A DNA stretch of 64,000 nt, taken from positions 21,428,493 through 21,492,492 of the forward strand of contig NC_052395.1 of assembly GCF_009389715.1 (NCBI RefSeq). The letters are read 5' to 3'. Source of the stretch: Phoenix dactylifera (taxonomy: Eukaryota; Streptophyta; Magnoliopsida; Arecales; Arecaceae). The notes under the pieces are model-generated. The model was not told the DNA's origin and ran no database searches. It saw only the letters and a program-made list of their open reading frames with translations. Each line of letters starts with the position of its first letter. Positions within the stretch are counted from its first letter, which is position 1. The translations under genes and the position numbers were made by a program. Shown here piece by piece: positions 1 through 12,442 of this stretch.

Positions 1-900
1 ACCATTCACGAATATTATCATTAACACTATTTTCGTTTTTATTGAATGGAATGGGACAGTTGGTGACCCAAATTGTCTCACATTTTTGTTTTCAGAGGTG
101 AACCTCGATAGCCGTAAGCACCCAAAACAATCTCATACACATTAAACTAGAGGAGCCAACACTATTAGCTTACGCTTGCGGACAAAGCAAACTTATCTGA
201 GAACTAGAAAGAAAAAGTAGTGTGTATAGGGACACGCAAGTATGAACAAGCTAATCTTATTCTTCCAATTGCAATGATGGCCGAAGGGAAAGGAGATGCG
301 AAGAGTAGGTCCAACCCATCCTTCAGTCTCCCATCTCGCCATCATGAGACCAGGAGACCCTCAAATTATTTCACGGGTCAATGAATTTAAACCTCTCTAA
401 CAAATCCAGGTAGCAGCTTCACACCAACATCCCCTCTTATGCGACCCCTACGTCACAATCCGCATAAGATGACCTAAAATTGACACACTGAAGTCAACGC
501 CTGTCGATATCTTTAAAGATGAGATTAGTAGAAACCCAATTTGCGAGTAATAGGTTTGCCTGGAAACGGAAGCCACATAGGGCAAATATCTCTAGTTACA
601 ATGACTCCATTTACATTCTAGTTCAATTCCAATGAACGCTCTAAACAACAACAGAGCTACTGCATCTTTCATATGCTATAATTCTGGCTTAGGTTGAGTT
701 TTTGAGATTGGAATTGTCTTTTGGAAGTTAATCTATAATGGGGCTACCTTCAATTTTTTTCTTTCTTTTTTTTCTTTTAAAAAAAAGATCGATCATATGC
801 GGCTGAATACATACAATAGGGATTAACATCGACTCAAGCACTAGTAATTCTAAAAGGTAAAAAAAGAATAAATGTTTATATTTTGAGGAGTTATCTACTA
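1..900. other. Gene-free 5' flank
   Basis: I see no coding region, RNA gene or bounded repeat here. Open frames are short and show no family motif. Composition is mixed AT-rich plant intergenic DNA with a T-rich run around 755-785. Confidence 0.6.
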
Positions 901-990
901 AGCTTTTTTCGTGCATGTTATACTTGCGCAAGGGTCATGCTAATCTTCTCAAGCTGCAGGCATGAGAATTTTATCGACTATATGGTAATC
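901..990 (-). pseudogene. U6 snRNA-derived pseudogene
   Basis: On the minus strand the block reads GAGAAGATTAGCATG, then a slightly altered copy of the U6 segment around TGCGCAAG, then a GCAC-containing 3' part. Upstream it keeps CGATAAAATT, which precedes the GAGAAGATTAGC block in plant U6. U6 is the catalytic-core RNA of the spliceosome, so these blocks are highly conserved in real genes. Here the spacer between them is scrambled, the segment after GCAC is degraded, and I find no TATA box or upstream sequence element at the required distance. I therefore call it a decayed copy, not a working pol III gene. Confidence 0.7.
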
Positions 991-3745
991 AAGGAAATCA
1001 AGGGGTGCAAAACTATAGATTTTTTCATGGCTCCATGTATACACACATTTTTATTATAATTTTTCATTTTGTTGATTTCCTATTCGGAAACCATGTTTCC
1101 TTGGATTAGGTTCTTCTGCCACAAAAGTTGGCACGAAGGCAAGGAATAACCTGTCTCCCATCTCATGTCTGTGGGCCCACCTATGACCTAAGGAGGACAC
1201 TAAAAGATCTAACAATGGGTCAATGCCCGTGTCAAACCCTTGGTTGCATGTGTGGCGTAAATCTACTCATTCAATGATTAAGGAATTTGGTATTCTTGAG
1301 ATAATGGACTAAAGCTCCTTTACGGTTGAATCTTCGCCACAATATTTCAACTCCAGATATGAAAGGGGCAGGCCAATCTAAACGAGAGTAGATCTTGGAA
1401 GGAACCTTTGATTTTTTTCCAGACGATACATCTGCAACAAGTATTTAATGAGGGGATGGTGGTATGATTAAAGAAGTGGAAAATTGTGTTTGGGGAGAGT
1501 CTTCCGTGGATCAAATTCCTTTCGGAGAACTCCATGATAAAGGCCTGGATACAGAGAGGAGTGCTTCAAAGTTCCTTTTCTTCTAAATCTTTTATTAGGA
1601 GCATATCCTATCCAAATTTTCATCTGCATTTAGCTGTCACATTACAATTTGCTCATCTATTCAGCCTACCAAACTGCCAGAATGGCATCCTCGTCCCACT
1701 ATAAACATACTGTGTACAATTTTTTTATTTGACACAATCCTAGATGAAACTTTCTACTCATTTAATATTTGTGGCTTCCACTAGTTCATTAAACAATTCA
1801 GAGTCTATCTCTCTCTCATATCAAACACCACTCCCTCATGTGCAGAGCCCACTAAGGTATTTATCAGCCTTAAATTCCTTGTGGTCCTCTATCTGGTCCG
1901 TCCAACAACAACCATCATGGTCCCTAACCAACTTTCGAGACCAAGCAGCCACTTGACCAATCAATATATTTCCATAGTTTTCTACATATATGCATACAAT
2001 AACAGAAAATTTAATTTTGGGTATTTTTTTTGGTTCTGAGTGTAGGTCCTCTACAAGTTGCCTCTTATTTCTAGTGAATTTTTGTGTACCATTCGAAAAC
2101 GGATATAGAAAATTTAAATTTGGAAAATTTAAATTTGGACATGACGATTGATGAGACAATTGTTGTTCAACTTGACTAAGAACCCAGTATAAATTTATTC
2201 TGCTGTTAATGATCCAAGTTTGCCTTTATCTAATCAACTTCAAACAAGGTTTCTCATCTATTTTATAAGGTAGGATGCATGTTTATTTCGGCCTATTGGG
2301 TTGTACCATTGCTGGGTACAATGGTAAAAACTTTTGGTTAGCGAAATAGTATAGATTTGCATCATTAGATTTGTCCCTAGTCCGTCTCTCGCTAGACCCT
2401 AGATTATCTATGACTTTTCAAGGTTGCTAAATTAGAACCTAAACTTTTCTTCAACACAATCAATTTTCAGATCTGATTATAAATTCAATCATAGATGGAT
2501 GATTCTAGAACGTGTGCAAGTAAAAAGTTTCTTGTATCCACTAATGGGGGCTTGGCAATTCCATAATTAACCACCTTTCATATATTGCATCAAATCATTA
2601 ATCTTTTAATGTCATGTGGTAGGGGAACTATTTTTTCTTGCAAGTAAAAAAAAAAGTTTCTACTCGAGCCTATCATGTATCACATGCAATGCACATGTAC
2701 GTGCTGAATCTTGGCTGGTTTTGGAGTTGGAGTCCAGCAAATCCTAAATTGCTAATATTTTTTTAATGTGCTCACGAAGACGGTAATGCACTCTAAAGCT
2801 TTTCTATTATTTATATCGAGTAGATAGTGGTTTGACATTTTGTACCTTATCACCCTCAAATTATAAGTCAACTTAAGATTAATTTAAGGGGATTTAGTTT
2901 CTTCCTGCAAGCATGTCAAATTTATAGGCATCCTTGGCCAAACTTTGATCAACGCGTTTCTTGCAGCCGATCATTCGCTTGGCTAATCTTGTGGCGCCGA
3001 TGGAATGTTGGCCTCACAGATATTCTCTCCCTCCCTCCCTCTCTCTCTCTCTCTGTTTTTTTTCTTCTAGTGGTGGATAGATTAGCGTTTGTCCTCCAGC
3101 TCGTGTTAAGATTAAGGTTAATTGCCTTGACTACGACCTACGGGCGGCTTTCAACGCCGAGTTTGACTAAGTGGAGGTGACGCAACCCTATATGGACCAA
3201 ATGATGCGTACCAAGTAACATTCCATCAGTCCAAGCCACCATTTTTTCCGCACGGAAGTCTGCTCGCATGCATCAGAAAGTCAACTCCCTCATCAATCCC
3301 ACACGTGAACACCACCTCCCACGTGCGACTAGTCAAAACTTTTTAATACGTAATTACCCGCAAGAGAACTCCTCTCACTGTGCGAGTTGCATCATCCATG
3401 ACCTCATCTAAATTCCGGGAACACTCGAAAAAATGGATGGGCGCCGATCGAGAACGCTGCTTTGGTTGCGTGCCGAATGCTAATTGGCTCGTTTTATTGC
3501 AACTATATCGCATTTAACTATATAAGAGTGCATACCCCAGAAGCGATTCCATGAGAACTACTACTATTCTCGTAACAGTCCCCTCTGCGTGCAGAAAGAA
3601 AATTAGGGAGCTTGTTAGGCATAAGATTGAGGCAAGAAATGAAAAAATTTTGGTTATGACTATAATTTCATCACTTATATTGTATAGCATGATTACGAGA
3701 CATACAAGCTAGTGGTTTTCTAATCTCTTGTACTTGATTCATTTG
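991..3745. other. Gene-free interval with CT microsatellite
   Basis: No convincing coding exon is visible on either strand. A compound CCCT/CT microsatellite lies at about 3025-3054. Short duplicated AT motifs (AAATTTAAATTTGGA type) occur near 2108-2137. The last five bases (3741-3745, ATTTG) are the left target-site duplication of the Copia element that follows. Confidence 0.6.
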
Positions 3746-4322
3746 TGTTGGAGTTTTAACTTCAAAAAAAAAAAATAATTTTTAAAAATAAATATGCCAG
3801 CTTTATTTTCTAAATTTTAGATAGTTTAAAAATTTTAAAATTTTTGTCCTTTTCTTCGGAAGTTTCTTTCCAAAGAGTTGCATTGCTTCCGGTTTCCGTA
3901 GAGATGCGATGTTTCTGAAACATCGCATTTTTAAAACCGCTACACCATATCACCCACATTACTGCTTCTATATTTTTTGAGACGAAACAGAAAATTCTTT
4001 TTTTTTTTCTTTTCTCTTCTTTCAAAACTTTTTTTGAGTTTTTTTTTTGGTCTAGATGTTTAAAGGAGTTGATCAGATCAAGTTTCTCAGTGCTTGTGCT
4101 CGTTAGAGGAGGATCAGGCTGAGCCGGATTGTATACCTTAGAAACGAGATCGCTGCAGATCTGCACATAGGGGGCGAATCACATTTTTAGGGCAGCGTAT
4201 ATCATACGCATTAATTCAAGCAAGCTCTTTTCAATCTTCTGATTTTATTTTAGTAGATTATTCCTTTATAATACTTTTATAAAATAAAAATAGAACAGTT
4301 TTTAAGCAAAATACTTCTAACA
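3746..4322 (+). repeat. Copia-1 5' LTR
   Basis: It pairs with 12443-13093 in direct orientation. Boundaries are set by TGTTG...TAACA and the adjacent ATTTG duplication. It is shorter than the 3' LTR, which carries extra sequence around 12560-12700. Confidence 0.85.
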
Positions 4323-4985
4323 GTTTAAGAACGTGATCTTGATTGTACTAAAAATTGCTATATATATATATTTGTTTATCAAAATTTAATTTGATAGCAT
4401 ATAATTATATTTAATTTAATTGTATAGAAATTTAAAAGCCTTAACTTCATTCAGAAGGTTATTTTCTTCACAAAAAATAGTCTTTTAAGAATGTTATATT
4501 GCTCTGAAAATTGTGCAAATAGATTTTTGTAACTTTAAAAACTGTATCAAAAATTATTTGCATATTTAAAATCTTTGTAGAATTTTGTGCATCTTTAAAA
4601 ATGGTATAGAAATTTTCTGCTAATTAAAAATTTGTGTGAAAAATTACTGCAGTTTTAAAATTCGTGCAGATTTTCTGCTTTAAATTTTGCGCAAACTATT
4701 TTCTGAATCTTTAAAATCTGTGCAGAAAACTCTTGCATTTTTAAAAACTATGTATATTATTAGTTATTTTCAAAATACCTATTGCCGGTGCAAAAATTAT
4801 AAAGCCACTTATTATAGTTCTTAGCATAGTAATTTAATTTTATTGTAATGATATCTCTTTACTGTATTTATTTCAAAACCTAAAAGTATATTATTGAAAG
4901 CCATTAATTAACTATTAAAAAATATAGGGCTAAATCCCGTGAAACTTATATTTGCATAACAAACTAAACAAACAAAACTTCATAA

Positions 4986-7900
4986 ATGGTTTCTTTTGAT
5001 GGTCATAGTTCAATCAAACCCGAAAAATTTAGTGGATCTTCTTTTAGAAGGTGGTAAAGCCAAGTAAAATATTGGCTTACCATATTAGGATTGATCTCTG
5101 CAATAGAATTTTCTGATCCTAGACCATTATCTGGATCAACCTCTTAACTCTCTCCTGGCCCTCAAGATTTTGGATCATCTGGCTCTCACTCTAAAACTCC
5201 CAAAGAAATTGATTTCTATTACTACCATAGGATTCTTAGTGCTCTTGCTAATTCTTTATATGATGTGTATCGTCCCATCAAATCGGCTAAGGAGCTTTGG
5301 GATGCTCTTAAAGTGGAATATGGATTGGATGATTCTAGTTTTGATCGGTTCACCATATCCATGTTCTGTAAATATGCCATGGTGGATTCCAAATCAATCA
5401 ATGTCCAAATTCATAATTTTCAAGATCTTCTTAGAAAGGATGAATTGACATGATGCAAATTCTTTGAAAATTATAGAGTCCAAGCCTTGGTTGATTCTCT
5501 CCCTCTATCTTGCTCAGTTTTTCTTGTGAGTAAAGTCGTAAGCAAGGTGACTTAACTCTATCAGGATTGAAGAAGAGCATCAACTTAAACATAAGCCTAA
5601 ACCTGATTTTGGACTCAAGATCAATTTGACCAAATCAAGTTAAACCTATTTCAAACCTCATGAAAAATTCTTTAAAAAGAAAAAACTTCAGACTCCTTCA
5701 AATCTTGTCTCTTCCTCCAAATCTCCTAGAATCTATAATCATCTAGATCAGAAGCCAAAAAAGAAGGAGACATTCTGCTTCATGTGCGGGCGGTCAAATC
5801 ATATGGCGAAGGACAACTATTATAGAAAGACTGAACCTCGAAAGAAAAAATCATCTAAACCTCAAGTGAATATGGTTCTGGATCAGGTCAGAAAGTCAAA
5901 ATTCTTTGATTTTTCTTGTCCATTCTTCTTGTGATTAGTGGCTTGATTCTGAGCTAATATTCATATTTGGTTTAATCACTCCTAGTTCTCCATCTTATAG
6001 GAATCAAGTGGAGGAGATGTAACGCTTGAAAATGACTCCTCAGCACAAGTGTTAGGAAAAGGATGAGTGGACCTAAAGATAATATTTGAAAAACTCTTAA
6101 TCTTTCACGAAGTGTTGTTTGTCCCCAACATTAGGAGAAATCTCATTAGTGAATCTCTTCTTATATCTAGAGGATATAAGATTGTATTAGAATCTAATAA
6201 GTTTGTAATCACTCATAATAACGAGTTTGTTGGAAAAGACTGTATTTGAAGGCCTATTCAAATTGAGTGTAATTCCTAAAGATTCTAATAAAGATTATCC
6301 TTTTATTCTAAATCTTGAATCTTCTAATGTTTGGCATGGTAGGCTTGGTCATGTGAATTTTGATCGGATCCATCACATGAATAACTTAAATATGATCCCT
6401 AAGATCCATCCACATAAAAAGTCAAATGTGAAATTTGTGTTCAAGCCAAAAGTACCTGAAAACTATTCAAATATGTTAATAGAAGTTTTAACCTTCTTGA
6501 CCTAATTCCTAGTGATGTGTGTGACCGACTCTACTAAAATTCCAACTCGAGGATGAAATCATTACTTTGTAACATTCATTGATGACTTCTCCAGGTATTG
6601 TTGTACATATCTAATCAAATCTAAACATCAAGTCTTAGATAAGTTTAAAATCTATAAGGATGAAGTTGAAACCCAAACTAAGAAAATCTTTAAATGACTT
6701 AGGTTTGATCGAGGTGGAGGATATACCTTGAATGAAATAACCCTATTCTATCAAGAACATGGGATTATTCATGAGGTTACTCCTCCTTACTCTTTATAAT
6801 TGAATGGTGTAGTAGAACGAAAGAATCATACCCTTATGGATATGGTTAATTTAATGTCAATCAGTTCAGGAGCATGCAAGAACTTGTGGGAGGAAGCTCT
6901 TTTAGCAGCCAGTTACATCCTAAATAGAATACTTTCTAAGTATAGTAATAAGACACCTTTTGAACTCCAAAAGTGTAGAACTCCTATATTAGATTATCTT
7001 AATTTGAAAATATATTTTTTCTTTTAGAAATCAAATAACTAATCAAATTCAATTTGACCTATCATTTAACCCTAGTCTTGTTGAATTAGAGGTTTCTCAT
7101 GCTTCTAGAAAGAGGAAGAGGTTTAACCCTGATCATTAACTTTCTGAACCTAGAAGGAGCATAAGGACTAGAAATAAAAAGGACCTTGGTGAAGGTTTTT
7201 TTACTCTTTTAGTTGAAGGTGAACCTTTCACATTTGTAGAGAAAGTATTTTCCCAGGATGCCCCTTTATAAAAGAAAGCCATCAACTCTAAATTCAACTC
7301 AATTATCCAAAATCAGATCTAGATCCTAACCGATGTTCTTCTAGGTAGTAAACTATTATGTTGTAAGTGGTTATTCAATAAGAAGTTTAGACTTGATGGA
7401 TCAATAGAAAAGTATAAGGCTAGATTAGTGGCTAAGGAGTATAGCTAGAAAAGGATTTAGATTATTTTGATATCTATTATCCTGTAGCTAGAATCTCTAT
7501 CCTTAGAACCTTTCTTACTATTGCTTCCATCCATAAGTTGATCATTCATTAAATGGATGTGAAGACTGCGTTCCTAAATGGAGATTTAGATGAAGAGATC
7601 TATTTGAACAACTTGAAGGATTCATTATAAAGAGACGAGAACAAAGTTTGCAAATTTGTTAATTCCCTATACGGTCTCAAACATGCACCTAAATAATGGC
7701 ATAAAAAATTTGATGAAACTATTCTTTCTTTAGTTACTACATCAATGATCATAATAAGTGGGCGTAATTCAAAATCATTAATGATGATTGCATGATCTTT
7801 TGTTTATATGCCGATGATATTCTGATTTTTGGAATTTCTATAAAAATTATATCGAAATTAAACAATTCCTTTCAAATCACCTTGATATGAAAGATTTAGG

Positions 7901-8720
7901 TGAATCTGATATCATCCTAGGAATGAAGCTGATCAGATCCTCTGAAGGGATCGCTCTCTTCCTTGCTCATTTCATCAAGAAAATGATTCAAAAATTTGGT
8001 TACTCTGATAAAAAATCTATATCTACCCCTTATGATCCAAGTATTCATCTCAAAAGAAATTTAGGTGAACTAGTTAAACAAATCAGATACTCCCAAATTA
8101 TAGATTCTCCCTATATGTGGCAAACATGATAAGACTTGATGTTGCCTATGTTGTAAGAAGACTAAGTAGATATACTCAAAATCCGAATCAATCTCATGGT
8201 CATCCATTGAAAGGGTATTTCGATATCTTAAAGGAACTCTTGATCTTTCTCTTTTTTATAATGGATACCTTAAGATGGTTGAATATTATAGTGATGCAAA
8301 TTGGATTACTGATTCTCTTGATCTTAAATTAACCATTGGATATCTCTTTCTTCTCGGTGGTGCTGCCATTGTTTGGAGATCATCCAGGCAAACTATCATA
8401 TCTCAGAGCACCATGGAGGCCGAGTTAATTGCTTTGGATACTACTTGTATTGAGATAGAGTGGATTAAAAATTCTATCTCAGAGCTATCTTTAGTACCTA
8501 AGCCAGTTTCGGCCATATCAATTCATTGTGGTAATAAGGCCGTAATAGAATCGAAAAATTTAAAAAGTACTAATAAAAAGATAAACTGCCATATCCAGAT
8601 TTGTCATAAATTTGTTTGACAACTCAAAAAAAGTAATACTATTTTTCTAAAATATATCAAGTCCGAGAAAATCTTGGTAGATCATTTAACTAAGGGTTTG
8701 TCTCGAAGTGGAGTCCTAGA
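4986..8720 (+). pseudogene. Copia-1 gag-pol polyprotein pseudogene
   Basis: The reading starts at ATG 4986 with a gag segment (GHSSIKPEKFSG) that is stopped by TAA after FRRW. A CCHC knuckle remnant, CFMCGRSNHMAK, lies near 5780 but has lost its last cysteine. The GAG-pre-integrase motif VWHGRLGHVNF is near 6330, and the integrase tail NGVVERKNHTLMDMV is at 6800-6850. RT keeps AFLNGDLDEEIY (about 7570) and the catalytic CLYADDILIF (about 7800). RNase H spans about 8275-8610 with YYSDANW and STMEAELIAL. Numerous stops and frameshifts mean no functional product. The domain order identifies Copia rather than Gypsy. Confidence 0.88.
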
Positions 8721-8816
8721 ATCATCGAGGAGGATGGAGCTTAAGCCCATTATTTTATCATTGACAGTGGATACCCTACCTCTGTGATTGGAGATTCCAT
8801 AAAAGAGGTTCAATGA

Positions 8817-9327
8817 TGTCGGACCGGGATGGGAGAAGGGCTGTGGCGCGGTGAAAGTCCAAGTCGGGATGACTGCGGCTGCTACAAAAATAGGAAGACA
8901 GAGGAAGAGGGAGGAAGAAGAGGAGAATAAGGGAGGAAGAGAGGCAGAGAGGAGGAGAAGAGGGAGAAGAAAAGAGGAGGAAGAGAGAGATGGGAAGAGA
9001 GGCAGAGAGGAGAAGAAGGAGAAGAAGAGAGGAGGAAGAGAGAGACAAGAAGGAAGGAAGAGAGACCGGAGGCAGAGAAGAGGGGAGAAAACTTTTAATA
9101 CTTCATTAAATCCTAATTATGAAGATAGTCCCCTATATATAAGGCCCAAATAAACACAATTAACTTAAACCCCCCTTACACAAAAATAACTCCAAATAAG
9201 CCCAAAAATAACACAAATAAGCCCTACACTAATAAAATGCAAACAAGCCCAGAAATAAAAATAAAATAAATATGCAAATAAGATAGTGGACTAGGTGGAT
9301 AGATAATCAGCTCCGATGTCCCCATCA
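8817..9327 (-). repeat. Gypsy-1 3' LTR
   Basis: Read on the minus strand it begins TGATGGGGACATCGG and ends CCGACA. A purine run (GGAAGGAG) lies just upstream as the polypurine tract. The first ~180 bases recur inverted at 11750-11928. It includes a strongly purine-biased GGAAGA-rich block at about 8895-9085 on the plus strand. Confidence 0.8.
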
Positions 9328-9360
9328 ACTCCTTCCGTATGGGAAAAATTTGACCCCGTC

Positions 9361-11746
9361 GAGTGCAGGTCTGGCTGGCTGTCATACTGCTCCAGAAGGT
9401 CAGGGTCAAGGCGCTGCAACTTGGCTCGCGAAATCCACGTCACATCCGATTCGGGTCGACCTTTCTACCGCACAAGGTAACGTCAGTAACTTTCTCTCCT
9501 AGTAGATATAACCTGCTCATCTAATATATGTTCTATATGTTCTCTGCGTGCATGAAACTTTGGAGGTGGAGGCTCAATAGTAGGTGATGGGTCAAGGTGA
9601 TCAACAAAGGCAGATGTATCAACAAAAGGGTCAGAAGGAATGAAGGTTGACTTTTTGTATGGGACTAAATCTTCAATATTAAATGTCGCACTAATCCCAT
9701 AATCCACAGAAAGATCTACAACATAAGCATTCAAATTGATTTTCTTTAGGACTTTGAACGGTCCCGTACTATGAGATTGCAACTTTTTGAATGTTCCCGA
9801 AGAAAGTCGTTCAAGTCTAATTCTCACCATGACATAATCTTCTATGTTCAACTCTTTATAATGTCTGTGCAAATCAGCAAGAGATTTATATTTTAAGTTA
9901 TGAGAGTGAATACGTTTGCTGATTTTCTGATACAGGTGTGATGCAAATGATTGTGCAGACTCAGAGACTCTATAATGATGAGACATGAAAATCAAGTCTA
10001 TGGGCTGCCTAGGTTTATAACCATTCACCACTTTGAAGGGACTCATGCCTAAGGACCTATTGACCGAACTATTATATGTAAACTCGGCGGTCGGTAACAC
10101 TAAATCCCAAGTTCTAGCATGCTCACCTACCAGACATCTTAAAAGATTTTCTAGACTTCGGTTAACAACTTCTATCTGGCCGTCAGTTTGTGGATGATAG
10201 GCAGACAAAAATTTTAATTTGGTGCCCATCATGTGCCAAAGGATTTTTCAAAAGTAACTCACAAATTTAACATTCCTATCGGACACAATAGATTTTGGGA
10301 GGTCATGGAGTCTAACGACTTCGTCAAAATAAAGTTTCGCAATCCTAGAAGCATCAGAAGTCTTAGAACAGAGGAGAAAATGAGCCATCTTGAAAAATCG
10401 GTCCACAACTATAAAAATAGAATCATGTTTGGTGGAGGTACATGGAAGCCCTAACAAGAAATCCATACTAACATCTTGCCAGGAATATTCGGGAACGGGT
10501 AGTGGAGTGTAAAGACCAGTGTTCTGCTTACGTTGTTTGGCTAGATGACATGTGCGACACTGACCGACAATTTTGGCCACGTCTCTCTTGAGACTCGGCC
10601 AAAAGAAATGTCTCTCCACCATTTCAATGGTTTTATCTCTTCCGAAATATCCAGACAGTCCTCCAACGTGTATTTCTCATACTAGAAAATCTCTCAATGA
10701 GGTTCGGAGGATACACAATCGGTCGGAACGAAAGAGGTAATCATCTTGTAGGAAGAAATCATCTTGTTCTTTCTCTACTCCATCTCGTAGGGTCAGGTAT
10801 ACTTCACTAAAGTTGGAACAACTGGTATATTGTTCTCTGATGCTTTCAAAACCAATTACTTTAGTGCTCATCACAGATAGAAGGAAAATTCATCGACTGA
10901 GTGCATCAACAGCCTTATTTTTAACTCCGACATTATGTTTCAGGACAAAAGTATAGGCCTGAAGGAACTCGCTCCATCAGCAATGTCGATGGTTCAGTTT
11001 CTTTTGGAAGTTGAGATACTTTAAAGCCTTATGGTCTGAGTACAATACAAATTCTTATAGTAGCAAATAGTGTCGCCAATGTCGCAAAGCTTGCACTACC
11101 GCATAAATTTTCTTATCATAGGTGAAATAACGGAACCTGCCGTCACTTAATTTTTCGCTAAAAAATGCGACAGGGTGATCTTCTTGGCTTAACACGCCAC
11201 CTATGCTAATGCCAGAGGCATCACATGCGACCTCGAATACCTTCGTGAAATCAGGGAGGCGCAAAATAGGAGCTTCGGTCATTCTTTTCCTAATTTTATT
11301 AAATGCTTGGGATGCCGACTTAGTCCAGATAAAGTCTTCTTTCTTCATGCAATCTGTAATGAGAGACATTATTGAACTAAAATTTCTAATGAAGCGGCGA
11401 TAGAAAGTAGCCAAGCCATGAAAACTACGTACTTCCGCTAGAATCTTGGGCTCTGGCCAATCAACTATCGCGCTTACTTTTTTTGGATCAGCGGAGACAC
11501 CCTTAGAAGACACTATGAACCCTAAGAAAGTAACGTGATCGGTCAGGAAGGCACACTTCTTGAGGTTTTCAAAGAAGCTTTCTCTCCTAAGGACATCACA
11601 GACCTGCCTTAAGTATGAAAGATGGAGCTCTTGAGTTTGACTATAGATGAGAATGTCATCAAAGTATACAACGACGAATTTATTCAAGAAAGGTCGAAAG
11701 ATCTGTGTCATCCTCCTCATAAAAGTACAGGGAGCATTTGTTACTA
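9361..11746 (-). pseudogene. Gypsy-1 pol pseudogene: RT (partial), RNase H, integrase, chromodomain
   Basis: Reading right to left, RT is entered mid-domain at TNAP and keeps the catalytic [12 protein letters not shown] (about 11670) and [15 protein letters not shown]. RNase H follows to about 11055 ([15 protein letters not shown]). The integrase zinc-binding segment is near 10560 (CRTCHLAKQRKQ). The core includes FIVVDRFFKMAHF and, after one in-frame TGA at the site of a usual tryptophan, SAYHPQTDGQIEVVNRSL. The C-terminus continues into a chromodomain-like tail (RYLVR, stop, KGRP, then TWI and LDPDLLEQY at 9480-9361) broken by TGA and TAG. The chromodomain marks a chromovirus. No functional protein can be made. 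Confidence 0.88.
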
Positions 11747-11749
11747 AGT

Positions 11750-11928
11750 TGATGGGGACATCGGGGCTGATTATCTATCCGCCTAGTCCACCATCTTATT
11801 TGCATATTTATTTTATTTTTATTTCTGGGCTTGATTATATTTTATTAGTGAAGGGCTTATTTGTGTTATTTTTGGGCTTATTTGGAGTTATTTCTATGTA
11901 AGGGAGGTTTAAGTTAATTATGTTTAAG
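11750..11928 (+). repeat. Inverted LTR fragment of Gypsy-1 fused to RT
   Basis: The sequence starts TGATGGGGACATCGG exactly at an LTR 5' terminus and continues in plus orientation for ~179 bp. It is the inverted counterpart of 9150-9327. The base before it belongs to the RT gene of the same element. It ends abruptly where Copia-1 sequence resumes. Confidence 0.85.
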
Positions 11929-12442
11929 TCAATGTGGTAGAAATGAAATAGATTGAGTGATCATATTAAAGAATATTTTTTGGAGTATATCTCCTTCTAT
12001 CTCTATGATGAGTGCTCTTATCAGTGACAAAAATATATACTCGAAAGATCGAGTTATACTCTTAGTGAGTCCAAGATAGAAAATCTGTAAGATATTAGGT
12101 CATAAATATTCTTGAAGAACTTATTTATATGAGAATTGTCATATAGGCCGGAACTAGAAATTTGGGATAACCTTAAATAAAATTCTTATGAAAAATTAAG
12201 ATACTAAGCGTAAGGCCTTTAAATGGTGCTAACCGCAAAAAGACCTAATTGATCTATATTGTGTGTGTGATAGGTAGAAGTTTGAGTCAAAAAATTTAGT
12301 TCAAGGTCTAATCCACTATGGTTTCTTCAGATAGATACCATCAATACTAAGTAAGATTCAAGTCCACTAGACACCTCACCTATTGCACAGTATAAGTTGC
12401 CCAGATTTTTTTCATAATTTTTCTTAATCTTTTGTGGAGGAT

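Larger units (their letters stand above)
8817..11929 (-). mobile_element. Gypsy-1: truncated, rearranged chromovirus nested in Copia-1
   Basis: On the minus strand it runs RT, RNase H, integrase, chromodomain, polypurine tract, 3' LTR. The outer right end is not a normal 5' LTR. It is an inverted fragment of the same LTR (11750-11928) fused to the RT gene. Gag, protease and the N-terminal part of RT are absent. CAATG occurs at both borders (8811-8815 and 11930-11934), a possible target-site duplication with one base of uncertainty. Copia-1 sequence continues on both sides, so the insertion is younger than Copia-1. Confidence 0.82.

Noticed and set aside
8776..9153. Ser/Leu-rich and Arg/Glu-rich frames on opposite strands
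   Set aside because: They mirror each other over a GGAAGA-rich stretch within the Gypsy-1 LTR; low complexity explains both.
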